Source: Polymorphospora lycopeni
GTDB taxonomy: Bacteria > Actinomycetota > Actinomycetes > Mycobacteriales > Micromonosporaceae
Reading direction: 5' to 3'
DNA length: 64,000 bases
NCBI RefSeq assembly: GCF_042237075.1
Contig: NZ_JBCGDC010000010.1
Coordinates: 37,932-101,931 of the forward strand
Part shown: positions 17,468 to 26,131 of the stretch, piece by piece
Layout: each line of letters starts with the position of its first letter
Numbering within the stretch: the stretch's first letter is position 1
Program-made: the position numbers and the translations under genes
The notes under the pieces: generated by a model
What the model was told of the DNA's origin: nothing
The model's database searches: none
What the model saw: only the letters and a program-made list of their open reading frames with translations

Positions 17468-17896
17468 ATGGATCCGACGTATCTGGTGGGGCTCGCCGAG
17501 GCCGGGGCGTTGGCGCTGGTGACCGCCATGGCGACGGACGCGTGGGCCGGCATCCGCTCGGGGGCCGCCCGGGTGCTGGCCGGCGGCGGCGACGCGGATC
17601 GTGAGGCGGCGGCCGGCTGGCTCGACCGCACGCGGGAGTCGCTGCTGGCGGTGCCGGTCGAGCGGCAACCCGATGCGGTGGCCACGCTGCGGTCCACGCT
17701 CGACGAACTGCTCCGGGCCCGGCTGGCCGCGGATCCGACCGTCGGGGTCGAACTCGCCGAGATCGTCCGGCGGGTCGACGGCGGAGCCGGTCCGTCAGGC
17801 CCCGGCCCGCACCAGCACGCCCAGGTCATCGGAGGGTCGCACGTCTATCAGGCGGGTCGGGACATCCGGATCAGCGGCGGTCGCCGCAACCGCTGA
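17468..17896 (+). CDS. Small adaptor-like protein with C-terminal QAGRDI tag
   Basis: This 142-residue protein has a short helical N-terminal domain (GLAEAGALALVTAMATDAWAG), an Ala/Arg-rich helical middle, and a flexible linker leading to the terminal tag HAQVIGGSHVYQAGRDIRIS. Proteins with this layout are frequent in actinomycetes beside NTPase, caspase or TIR effectors. The tag resembles the C-terminus of the cyclase-like protein five kb upstream (HQADRDID and HAQVFG). GGAGG at 17459-17463 supports the ATG. It lies 42 nt after the DUF4407 gene and appears to close the operon. Confidence 0.65.
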   Translation: MDPTYLVGLAEAGALALVTAMATDAWAGIRSGAARVLAGGGDADREAAAGWLDRTRESLLAVPVERQPDAVATLRSTLDELLRARLAADPTVGVELAEIVRRVDGGAGPSGPGPHQHAQVIGGSHVYQAGRDIRISGGRRNR

Positions 17897-18219
17897 TCCG
17901 GCTCACGGGCGGGGCGTCGAGGGGGCGTCCCGCCCGCTTCTGCCGGTGCCGGACCGGTTACCGGTGGCCCGGTCCGTCCGTTGTCGGGGCTGGTGCCCGA
18001 TTTGACGTAGCCGTTCGGAGGGGGCAACGTAGATCGCGGACGGCCGCCACTCGACCGTTCAGGTGATCCCGCCCGACTGGAGTCGGTGCGCCCGGAGTTT
18101 CCTGCCGACGTCGGGGCGCGGCGGCCATGGCCATCTCGACGGTTCACTGCCTGGCCGTGTCATCGGCGGCGGTCGGTCGGCAACGACAACCCGACACGAG
18201 AAACCATGAGGAGTTCTTC
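17897..18219 (+). other. Intergenic stretch after the putative conflict operon
   Basis: About 320 bp with no convincing reading frame. I see no strong hairpin or U-run. It presumably holds the end of the upstream operon and the promoter of the HesB-like gene. Confidence 0.4.
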
Positions 18220-18507
18220 ATGCTCACTCTGACGGACAACGCGGTGACCGTGATCCGTGACCTGACCACCCAGCAGGAGGTGCCGGAGGGGGCTGGCCTG
18301 CGTATCGCGACCGACACCTCCGCGGGTGCGCTCACCCTCGGCCTGGCCGACCAGCCGGCCCAGGGCGACCAGGTGGTCGACGACTCCGGCGCGCGGATCT
18401 TCCTCGACCCGGAGGCGGCCCAGATCCTCGACGACAAGGCCCTGGACGCGTCGGTCGACGCGCAGGGCGGTGTCCAGTTCGGCATCACGGAGCAGCAGGC
18501 GGGCTGA
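18220..18507 (+). CDS. HesB/IscA-fold protein without cysteines
   Basis: This 95-residue protein follows the A-type iron-sulfur carrier fold (LTDNAVTVIRDLTTQQ, GLRIATDTSAGAL, VVDDSGARIFLDPEAAQILDDK). It contains no Cys at all, so the three cluster-binding Cys of IscA/ErpA are missing and it cannot carry a cluster in the usual way. The length is slightly short because the C-terminal Cys-containing tail is absent. Cys-less homologues are recurrent in actinomycetes and are often annotated as Fe-S assembly proteins by fold alone. The ATG has GAGGAG at 18208-18213. Confidence 0.8.
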   Translation: MLTLTDNAVTVIRDLTTQQEVPEGAGLRIATDTSAGALTLGLADQPAQGDQVVDDSGARIFLDPEAAQILDDKALDASVDAQGGVQFGITEQQAG

Positions 18508-18564
18508 CGCGGGCTTCGACCGGTCCGGGTGGCCAGCGGTACGGGCCACCCGGACCGGCGCGCG

Positions 18565-18849
<285 letters not shown>

Positions 18850-18922
18850 ACCAGCGACAGTAGGCCGCGGCCGGCCGCCCCGGCCAGGGTCGTGCGGGTC
18901 GGCCCAGGGTCGGGCGGGTCGG

Positions 18923-19162
18923 CTAGGTCCGGCCGTCGCGGCCGGGGGAGATGTGCCGGTCGTCCAGCGCGTCCCGCACCGTGATCGCCTCCATCGGGCA
19001 GGACTCGGCGGCGTCGGTGACCTCCTGCGACGGTTCGACCAGTTCGGCGAGCGCCACCGACGCGTCGGCGACGAGCACGAAGTGGTCGGGCGCCGCGCCC
19101 GCGCAGATACCCGAACCGATGCAGCGGCGTGGGTCGACGTGCACCCGCCAGAGTGCGCTCAC
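18923..19162 (-). CDS. [3Fe-4S] ferredoxin
   Basis: A 79-residue ferredoxin with HVDPRRCIGSGICAGAAPDHF and CPMEAI. The second Cys of the usual CxxCxxC is replaced, leaving the three-cysteine set expected for a [3Fe-4S] cluster. Such ferredoxins donate electrons to cytochrome P450 enzymes, but no P450 is in the window. Two GTG codons stand side by side; the one at 19162 is chosen because GGAGGT lies 6 nt upstream. The promoter region upstream (19200-19260) is unusually AT-rich for this genome. Confidence 0.88.
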   Translation of the reverse strand: MSALWRVHVDPRRCIGSGICAGAAPDHFVLVADASVALAELVEPSQEVTDAAESCPMEAITVRDALDDRHISPGRDGRT

Positions 19163-19287
19163 CACGTCACCTCCCCCCGTCGTGGCCGGCTGGCCCGTAC
19201 TCAAGGTGACGCTAGCTAAAATCACCGATTCGTGACGCCCCGTGTGCTGTTAGTGAGAATAGGTACATAGTGCTCGTTGGTACGGAC

Positions 19288-19320
19288 CGAGGGGCACCAC
19301 CGGCGCGGCGGTGCCCCTCG
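19288..19320 (-). terminator. Hairpin after the roadblock operon
   Basis: Arms 19288-19302 and 19306-19320 pair over 14 of 15 positions with a 3-nt loop. They lie just past the stop of the minus-strand roadblock gene at 19329. No U-run follows, as usual in actinomycetes. Confidence 0.6.
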
Positions 19321-19328
19321 AATGCGTT

Positions 19329-19820
19329 TCAGCGACCCACACCACCGCCGAGCAGTGCCGCGAGCCGTTCCGTGACGGCCGGAGCGTGCAGGTGCAGCCG
19401 GGCGACGTTGACCGCGTCCTCGCCGAGTACGGCGAGCAGTGCCGTGTCGTTGACCGCGTAGACCGCGAAGTAGCCGTGCTGACCGCGCACAGTGGACTCC
19501 CGGAACGGGCCGTGCCGCAGCGCCAGCCCCACCTGCCGGCCGAGCCCGAACGTCGTCGCCGCGAGAGCGGCCAGGTCGTGCGGCTCGGCGTCGCCGGCGG
19601 GCAGGTCGTGTGCGATGAGCAGGCCGTCGACGCCGCCGAGGACGCAGCCGCGTACGCCGGGGATCTGGATCCGCAGGTCGGACAGTTGGTTGTGGATGGC
19701 TACGTACGGCACCGAATCGCCGCGGGGCGCCAGCCGGGGGTGCGGTTGGTCGGGGATCGACCGCGCCCCCGGCGGCTGGGCGACGCGGCGGGGCAGTGTG
19801 TAACCGCTGCCCCCGTTCAC
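19329..19820 (-). CDS. Roadblock/LC7-like protein (second of pair)
   Basis: This 163-residue protein has a Pro/Arg-rich N-terminal 35 residues and a C-terminal domain with the alpha/beta rhythm of roadblock/LC7 proteins (IQIPGVRGCVLGGVDGLLIAHD, then HDLAALAATTFGLG and STVRGQHGYFAVYAVNDTALLAVLG). Roadblock proteins regulate small GTPases such as MglA in other bacteria. The GTG start overlaps the stop of the upstream roadblock gene by 4 nt (GTGA), so the two are co-translated. No GTPase or sensor kinase is nearby, unlike the classical actinomycete conservons. Confidence 0.7.
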   Translation of the reverse strand: MNGGSGYTLPRRVAQPPGARSIPDQPHPRLAPRGDSVPYVAIHNQLSDLRIQIPGVRGCVLGGVDGLLIAHDLPAGDAEPHDLAALAATTFGLGRQVGLALRHGPFRESTVRGQHGYFAVYAVNDTALLAVLGEDAVNVARLHLHAPAVTERLAALLGGGVGR

Positions 19821-20188
19821 AGCTCCAGGCTCTCCTCGATCAGACGGAGCTGGTGGCGGGCGAACGCGAGGTTGGCCCGGGTCTTGCTCACCGCCAGGTA
19901 GAGGAACAGGCCCTTGCCGGAGGGTGAGCTGAGCGGACGGATGAGGTGGTACTGGGTGTCCAGTGTGATCAGGATGTCTTCGATGCCGTCGGTGAGCTTC
20001 AGCATTTCGATTGTCCGCATCTTCGCCCGGACCACGTCTGTGTTCCCGGCGGCGGCGACCGTGAGGTCCAGTTCGGCGGACCCCCCGGCCACACCCAGCG
20101 TCATGCCGCTGGTGTAGTCGACCAGCGCCACGCCGATCGCGCCTTCGATGGACATTGCGCTCTTGAGCGCCACGTCGAGGTTTGCCAC
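19817..20188 (-). CDS. Roadblock/LC7-like protein (first of pair)
   Basis: A 123-residue protein consisting only of a roadblock/LC7-type domain (SIEGAIGVALVDYTSGMTL, ELDLTVAAAGNTDVVRAKM, DILITLDTQYHLIRPL, GLFLYLAVSKTRANLAFAR). The GTG at 20188 is preferred, with AAGG about 8 nt upstream; a TTG at 20206 is the alternative. It overlaps the second roadblock gene and probably heterodimerises with it. The role is presumably regulatory, but the partner GTPase is not in the window. Confidence 0.78.
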   Translation of the reverse strand: MANLDVALKSAMSIEGAIGVALVDYTSGMTLGVAGGSAELDLTVAAAGNTDVVRAKMRTIEMLKLTDGIEDILITLDTQYHLIRPLSSPSGKGLFLYLAVSKTRANLAFARHQLRLIEESLEL

Positions 20189-20483
20189 GCTGCTTGCCTT
20201 TCGCAATGAACGGCGTCATCGCGCCGGTCGCCCATCGCCGGACCGACGGTGGGTACGGCCGGCCGATCGGCCGACGCCGTGGGACGTTCCCCCCGGGGTC
20301 GAGATTTGCACACCCCTTGTCCGTTCGCACCGGTCGAAGTGTGTTTAGCCTGGACAGCTAACTCTGCGTTGACCTGTGCGTGGGGCGAACCCGTCGATAC
20401 GACCGATGTCCGAGAGCGGACCGGATTTGCTTCCCGAGCCGCCGGTGACACTGCGTGATCAACTGTGGCCCGGGCTGACCCGC

Positions 20484-21826
20484 TCAGCGCGGCTCGTCGA
20501 CCTGGCCGAGGGGTGGGCGGAACCGGCCCGCCGGCGGCGCGGCGCGGCCGGCCGGCCNNNNNNNNNNNNNNNNNNNNNNNNNNNNNNNNNNNNNNNNNNN
20601 NNNNNNNNNNNNNNNNNNNNNNNNNNNNNNNNNNNNNNNNNNNNNNNNNNNNNNNNNNNNAACCGGCCCGCCGGCGGCGCGGCGCGGCCGGCCGGCCGCG
20701 CCGGTGACCGCCGGAGGTCGCGGTCGGGCCGTGGCGGGCCCGAACCCGGCGGATCGTCGTCGGGCTCCGGTCCGGTCCTGGTCAGCTCCGACAACACGTG
20801 TGCCAGGTGGTGCGAGGTGGCCCAGGCGATCCAGCTCGTCGGCGTACCCGGTCCCGGGGTGCGGCGGGCCCGCCGGGCGATCTCCCGGTCGCCCCACGAC
20901 AGCGCCGCGCCCGCCCAGTGCGGCGAGGAGGTGAGCCGGCCGCAGAGGTCGTAGAAACGGTCGTCCGGCCGGCCGCCGCCGTGCCGGGCCCAGCGGTAGA
21001 TCCACCAGGCGTCCGGCGTGGTGTAGCGCATGGTGGGCAGCGGCCGGGACGGATGGTCGCCCGGTCCCGGCTGCGGCGCGGTGACCCCGTGGTCGCCGAA
21101 GCCGACCGGCAGGTGCCGGATCCGCCGCCACAGTTCGGCCTCCCAGCGCGGCAACCGGGTCGCGACGTTGCGCGGCAGGTGGGACAGGGTCGGTGGCATC
21201 GCACCCGCGGCGACGGTGACCGACCGCCACCGTTCGCCGATCGCCCAGCCCAGCACCCGCCGTACGGTGTGCTCGGCGTCGGGCAGGTCGCCCCGGTAGG
21301 TCAGGGACCCGAGGTCGATGACGAGGTCGCAGCGCTCGGGCAACAGCCCGGTACGCCGCCACACCCGGTCGCAGGCGCGGGTCGCGGTCGCCGGGCCGGG
21401 CGCCTCGTCGGGGCGCAGGCGCAGGATGGCCCGCCGGTCGTGCATCCGGGCGGCGTCGCCGTACGCGGTCAGCCGCCGGGCGCTGTCGGTGACCCGGAGC
21501 ACCGGCAGCATCGGGATGCCCCAGCCGGCGAGGTATTCGGCGAGGTCCCGGGCCGGGTACGACAGCCCGCCGTCGGGCTCGGGCAGGTCGGCGAGGTCGA
21601 CCCCGATCCGCAGCCCGTGGGGCAGCCGGTCGCCGGCGCTCCGGAAGAAGTCGTACGCGTCCTGCACCGGCCCCTTCGCGGTGGACTGCACGACCAGGAT
21701 CGGGGTGACCGACGGGATCCAGCCGGCGTCGAGGTGCCCGAGCGCGTCCAACTCACCGCGCCGGGCGCGCAGGATCGGCCGGTAGACGGTCTCCTGTGGA
21801 CGATCCAGATCGACGAACCCCGTCAT
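20484..21826 (-). CDS. Beta-family protein (T4 beta-protein-like), crosses an assembly gap
   Basis: The protein opens VYRPILRARRGELDALGHL and continues with TPILVVQSTAKGPVQDAYDFF, GLRIGVDLADLP, CDLVIDLGSL and FGDHGVTAPQ, the pattern of the beta-family (PF14350-like) proteins of unknown function. The coding region meets 103 N at 20558-20660. If the duplicated flanking 37 bp and the N run are collapsed, the frame stays open and ends with FRPPLGQVDEPR and a TGA at 20484, giving about 400 residues. The ATG at 21826 has TACATT 6 nt upstream, so it may be leaderless. It is divergent from the nuclease gene. Confidence 0.7.
20521..20697. other. Assembly gap flanked by a 37-bp duplication
   Basis: An N run at 20558-20660 is bordered by identical 37-bp sequences (20521-20557 and 20661-20697), very GC-rich and built from CCGG/GCGC. 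This is what a scaffolder leaves when two contigs overlap but were not merged. The real sequence probably has one copy and no gap. Confidence 0.8.
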
Positions 21827-22070
21827 TTACCCAATGTATCCAGATGAATGCGAATGGTGACAGGTTGTTCCGTCGTACTTCTGATCGAGAATCAGCCACG
21901 ACGGCCGCCGTCGCGGGCCGGTGGGATCCATCGTCACCGGCCGCCCGACAATGATGGGCGTGGCGGCCCGGCGGCCGTGGCGGCTACCGGGCACGATAGG
22001 GACCGAACGGACGCACCGGGCGGTCCGTGGTCACCACGCGACGGCGCCGCCCCCGACCCCGGGAGGTGGT

Positions 22071-23213
22071 ATGACCAGCACCGAGCGGCGGCTTGCCGCA
22101 CTACGCGGGCCGGTCGCGCCCAGGCGGCACAACGCCCGTACGATCGCCGCCCTCACCGGCAACCCCGGCTGCACCCGCCGCGCCGTGCTCGACTCGGCCA
22201 GCATCGACAAGCAGCGGATCGCCGCCCACGTCGGTTATCCGGGCCGCTTCGGCCAGTCCCAGTTCGCCATCACCCGGGGCAACGCGTTCGAGGCCAGGGT
22301 CAAGGAGAACGGCTGCGCCGAACTGCTCGACCTGCTGCGCCAGCGGCTCGGCGTGCCGATCCCCGAGGCGGCGTACGACGACCTGGCCGGTACGCCGGCC
22401 ACCGACATCGTCCAGCCGGCCGTCGACGGCGGCAACGCCGAACGGCACGCCCGCTCGATGGAACTGCTGGTGCGGGCCGCCACCGACGGCGGCCCGACCA
22501 GCACCCTGTTCGACCATCCGATGCTGCGGCTCGACGTCGCCGGCCGGCCGGTCTACCTCGAACCCGACCTGATCGCACTCCAGGTCGGCGGCCGGTTCCA
22601 CGTCGTGGAGATCAAGTCGTTCGCGGTCGTCGACGAACAGGCCGACGCGGCGAAGGTCTCCGCCGCGGCCACCCAGTCGGCCGTCTACGTGCTGGCGATG
22701 CGCCGGATGCTGGAGCAGGCCGGACTCGACCCGGAGATCGTCTCGCACGAGGTGGTGCTGGTCTGCCCGCGCGACTTCGCCAACCAGCCGACGGCCGCGC
22801 TCATCGACGTACGCAAGCAGCTGTCGACGCTGCGCCGGCAGCTCACCCGGATGGCCCGGGTCGACGACCTGCTGGCGCGGCTGCCCGGCGACCTCTCGTT
22901 CGACCTGGCCGTCGACGCGGACGGCACACCGACCCGGTCGCCGGCCGAACTCGCCACCGCACTGTCCGCGGTGGACGCCCGCTACGCGCCGGAGTGCCTG
23001 TCGGCGTGCGAACTGGCCTACTACTGCCGGCACGAGGCCGGGACCGGCACCGCCGCGCTCGGCCGGTCGGTACGTGAGGCGCTGGGCGGCATCGACTCGG
23101 TCGAGACCGTGCTCGCCCTGGCCGCCGGCGAGATCGAGCCCGACGACGACCAGGTCGAGGCGGCGCTGCGCCTGCGCACCGCCGCCCGGCTGCGGGCCGA
23201 GGCCCTGGCATGA
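22071..23213 (+). CDS. PD-(D/E)XK nuclease with Cas4/AddB-like cysteines
   Basis: A 380-residue protein with a RecB-type nuclease core: EPDLIALQVGG followed by HVVEIKSF (about residues 163-183) and a helix with a conserved Gln (AAATQSAVYVLAM). Cys34 near the N-terminus plus CLSACELAYYC near residues 308-318 match the split four-cysteine [4Fe-4S] arrangement of Cas4, AddB and Dna2 nucleases. It would cut single-stranded or flap DNA. GGAGG at 22062-22066 fixes the ATG. It is followed after 31 nt by an accessory gene and, beyond an interruption, by a helicase, suggesting one machine. Confidence 0.78.
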   Translation: MTSTERRLAALRGPVAPRRHNARTIAALTGNPGCTRRAVLDSASIDKQRIAAHVGYPGRFGQSQFAITRGNAFEARVKENGCAELLDLLRQRLGVPIPEAAYDDLAGTPATDIVQPAVDGGNAERHARSMELLVRAATDGGPTSTLFDHPMLRLDVAGRPVYLEPDLIALQVGGRFHVVEIKSFAVVDEQADAAKVSAAATQSAVYVLAMRRMLEQAGLDPEIVSHEVVLVCPRDFANQPTAALIDVRKQLSTLRRQLTRMARVDDLLARLPGDLSFDLAVDADGTPTRSPAELATALSAVDARYAPECLSACELAYYCRHEAGTGTAALGRSVREALGGIDSVETVLALAAGEIEPDDDQVEAALRLRTAARLRAEALA

Positions 23214-23244
23214 GCGACCCGTACGGCGCCGGCGGGGTGGCCGG

Positions 23245-24768
23245 GTGAGTGCCCTCGTCGCGCTGGCCCGGGCCAGGGCCGCCGCCACCGGCACGGCACA
23301 GCGGATCACCACGGTGCGGCACGTGCACATCGCCGACCGCCCGCTGGTCTTCGTACCCCTGGCGCTGGCCGGTGAGGCGAACGCCCCGCTGGGCTGCCTC
23401 GTCGGTCCGGCGTACGACGAGCCGACCCTGCTGGTGGTGCCGCAGCCGCGCAACCGCGACCAGCGGTTCGCCTTCGCCGACTCGCTCGCCGCCGTCATGC
23501 TGACCTATCTGGACAGCTTCCGCGGTGCCGCCGAGGCGGTGCCGACCGACCGGGGCCGGGACGTGCGCTACCGGTTCGTCGACGCGCCGCAGGTCCTGGT
23601 CCCCAACCCGGCCGGCATCGGGTTCGTCCGCCTGCTGGGCCGGTCGACCCGGTTCCGCCGTACCGACGGCGACTATCCGGTGCCGATGTCGGTGCCGTTG
23701 CTCGGCCGGTGGCTGACGTTCCTCGCCGACCGGGCCGAGATGCCCGGGTCGTCGATGCTGATCGCCGCCACCGACGCGCTGTCGGCGCACTGGGTCACCG
23801 GGCAGAGCGCGCTGGAGGACGCCCACCTCGGCTCGCTGCTCGGCTGGATCTCGCCGCCGCCCGGCCGTACCGGTGCGCAGGCCGGGCGGGACGCCGAGGA
23901 CCCGGCGGTCTGCCCGCCGGCCGGCCCGGCGACCGACCCCACCTTCGACAACGACGTACTGGCCCCGCTGGTCCGCGCGATCCGCGACGCCGAGACCGTC
24001 GGGGCCGGCGACGGTCCGGCCCACGCGCAAGGGCTACGCGCCACCGCCGAGCTGACGGACGCCCTGCACGGCCAGCTCGAACCGACCTGGCGGGCCATGT
24101 GGGACGCGGTCACCCTGTTGCGCGAACTGCCCGCCGGGGCCCGGGTCGCCGGGCGGTGGGCCGACGACCGGGACGCCTACAGCGACTACGCCGTCTACGT
24201 CGACGGCGGCCACCCGCAGCCGAGACGCGACGGCGCGGTCGCCGCCGCCCAGCGCCTGCACCGGCTGGAGAAGGCACTCACCTCCTACGCCGTGCAGCGG
24301 GCGTACGACGACCCCCTGGTCATGGCCGAATACCGGCTGACCGGCGAGGCGTTCGTCGGCGAGGTGACCCTCGCCGACGCGAAGCGGGTCGACGACAGCG
24401 GCAAGCGGCCGGTGCTGCGCCCCCGGATCCAGGTCGTCACCGCGGACCCGGTACGACTGACCCCCGGCACGGTCCTGATCTCACCGTCCCGGCCGGCGCA
24501 GAAGGCGAGGATCTGCTTCGTCACGACCGCCCCGGGAGAGTCGAAGACCGAGGTGGTGCTCGAACTCTCCGGCGGCATGGGGCGGTCGCTGACCGCCGCG
24601 CCGGGCAGCGTGCCCGAGGTCGGGGAGCGGCTCTGCTACACCACGATCACCGACGGCTTCAGCCCGCCGGGCACCTTCCCGGCGCGGGAGGCGACGCCGT
24701 GGACACACGGCGGGCCGCCGGTCGACGGCGCGCCCAGCGACGCCGAGGCGGCCGAAGACTGGTCCTGA
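23245..24768 (+). CDS. Accessory protein of the nuclease/helicase set
   Basis: I do not recognise a named family over the 507 residues. The N-terminal third is a mixed alpha/beta region with conserved-looking HVHIADRPLVFVPL and a Trp/Phe-rich middle. The last 130 residues (RIQVVTADPVRLTPGTVLIS, KARICFVTTAPGESKTEVVLEL, RLCYTTITDGF) look like the beta-barrel (domain 1B-like) that precedes the motor in UPF1/Dna2 helicases. That would fit a helicase whose N-terminal domain is encoded separately. The GTG at 23245 lies 31 nt after the nuclease stop. Its stop abuts the HxlR gene with no spacing. Confidence 0.5.
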   Translation: MSALVALARARAAATGTAQRITTVRHVHIADRPLVFVPLALAGEANAPLGCLVGPAYDEPTLLVVPQPRNRDQRFAFADSLAAVMLTYLDSFRGAAEAVPTDRGRDVRYRFVDAPQVLVPNPAGIGFVRLLGRSTRFRRTDGDYPVPMSVPLLGRWLTFLADRAEMPGSSMLIAATDALSAHWVTGQSALEDAHLGSLLGWISPPPGRTGAQAGRDAEDPAVCPPAGPATDPTFDNDVLAPLVRAIRDAETVGAGDGPAHAQGLRATAELTDALHGQLEPTWRAMWDAVTLLRELPAGARVAGRWADDRDAYSDYAVYVDGGHPQPRRDGAVAAAQRLHRLEKALTSYAVQRAYDDPLVMAEYRLTGEAFVGEVTLADAKRVDDSGKRPVLRPRIQVVTADPVRLTPGTVLISPSRPAQKARICFVTTAPGESKTEVVLELSGGMGRSLTAAPGSVPEVGERLCYTTITDGFSPPGTFPAREATPWTHGGPPVDGAPSDAEAAEDWS

Positions 24769-25173
24769 TCACGCCCGTCCCGGCTCGCCGTGGTCGTTGG
24801 CCCGGTCGTACGCCTCGCGGGCGGCGGCGATCGCGGCGCGGTGCCGTTCGGCCCATCCGGTCAGCTCGAGCAGCGAGCGGTACAGCTCGCGGGCCATGTC
24901 GGTGGCGACGTACTCGACGCGGGGCGGGACCGTGGGATAGACCGTGCGGATGAGCAGGCCGTCGCGTTCCAGGTTGCGCAGGGTCAGGGTGAGCATCCGC
25001 CGGCTGATCCCCTTGACGTTGCGTTCCAGTTCGGTGAAGCGCACCGGTCCGTGGGTCGCCTCGACCAGGATGCCGATGCTCCACTTGCCGCTGACCCGGT
25101 TGAGCACGTCGTAGACCGTGCACACCTGCGGGGTGTGCGCCTCGGCCGGCACATCCGTGTTCCCCTGGGACAT
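24769..25173 (-). CDS. HxlR-family winged-helix regulator
   Basis: A 134-residue HxlR protein with the typical start VCTVYDVLNRVSGKWSIGIL, then GPVRFTELERNVKGISRRMLTLTLRNLERDGLL and a wing with PPRVEYVATD. The Cys18 in VCTVYD matches the redox-sensing Cys of some HxlR proteins. GGAGG lies 7 nt before the ATG. It is divergent from the truncated MFS gene, the usual arrangement for a drug-efflux regulator, and it interrupts the nuclease/helicase set. Confidence 0.9.
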   Translation of the reverse strand: MSQGNTDVPAEAHTPQVCTVYDVLNRVSGKWSIGILVEATHGPVRFTELERNVKGISRRMLTLTLRNLERDGLLIRTVYPTVPPRVEYVATDMARELYRSLLELTGWAERHRAAIAAAREAYDRANDHGEPGRA

Positions 25174-25271
25174 GAAAGTGCCTCCTTCCGGCGTCGTTGA
25201 TGGTCACACATCATGGGTTCAGTAACAAAAGGTGCCCCATTGAGTGCGCGCCGAATCCGTGAAGGAGAACG

Positions 25272-26091
25272 ATGTCCGGACCCACCATGCCCGCCGCCCG
25301 CCGGTGGCTGGCGCTCGGCCCTGTCGATCGTCCTGCTCGCGCTGTTCGTGATCCGGCAGGCGACCGCCCGCCAGCCGCTGCTGCCGCTGCGGATCTTCCG
25401 CTCCCGCGCGGTGTCCGGCGCCAACCCGGTGATGCTGCCGCTGGTTGCCGGCATGTTCGGCTTCCAGTTCCTGACCGCGCTCTACCTCCAGCGCCTGCTG
25501 GACCTGGACGCGCTGCGTACCGGGTTCGCCTTCCTGCCCACCCCGCTGGTCATCGCGCTGGTCTCGGTCGGGGTCGCCGGCCGGCTCGCCGCCCGGTTCG
25601 GCCCGCGTACCGTGTCGGCGGCCGGCCTGACCACGATCGCCGCCGGACTCCTGCTGCTCGCCCGGGTCCCGGCCGACGCCCGGTACGCCGTCGACGTGCT
25701 GCCCGCCCTCGTCCTGGTCGGTGCCGCGTTCGGGGCGGTCCTGCCGGCCCTGATGGGGCAGGCCATGTCCGCCGCGACGCCGGACGACTCCGGCCTCGCG
25801 TCCGGGCTGGTCAACACGACCCAGCAGGTCGGTGTCGCGATCGGCGCGGCGGTGCTGGCGACCCTGGCGTCGACGCGTACCGGTGCGTTGCTCGGGCAGG
25901 GGGAGAGCGTCGCCGCCGCCCTGGCCGGCGGCTTCCGGCTCGCGTACGCGGCCAGCGCCGCGTTCGCCCTGGCCGCGGCGGTGGTGGCGGTGCTCCTCCC
26001 GCGCCCGCCGGCGGAGGTGCCGGTGGCCTCGACACCTGATCACCGCGGCCGGCCCGGCCGGTGGCGCCGCCGGGGAGCCCGGGTCGGGTAA
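25272..26091 (+). pseudogene. DHA2-type MFS efflux pump, N-terminal half deleted
   Basis: A strong ribosome site (GAAGGAG, 25260-25266) precedes an ATG whose first codons, MSGPTMPAARRWLALG, are a normal DHA2 start. Immediately after this the frame shifts into the second half of a 14-helix transporter (LSIVLLALFVIRQ, then about six more membrane segments to 26.0 kb), so helices 1-7 are missing through an internal deletion that also changed frame. Another in-frame ATG at 25213 could still give a 292-residue half-transporter, but without a decent ribosome site. I treat it as a pseudogene. It is divergent from the HxlR gene. Confidence 0.75.
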
Positions 26092-26131
26092 CGTGCGACC
26101 ACCGGTGGTGGCGAGTGTCCAGGGGGCGACG

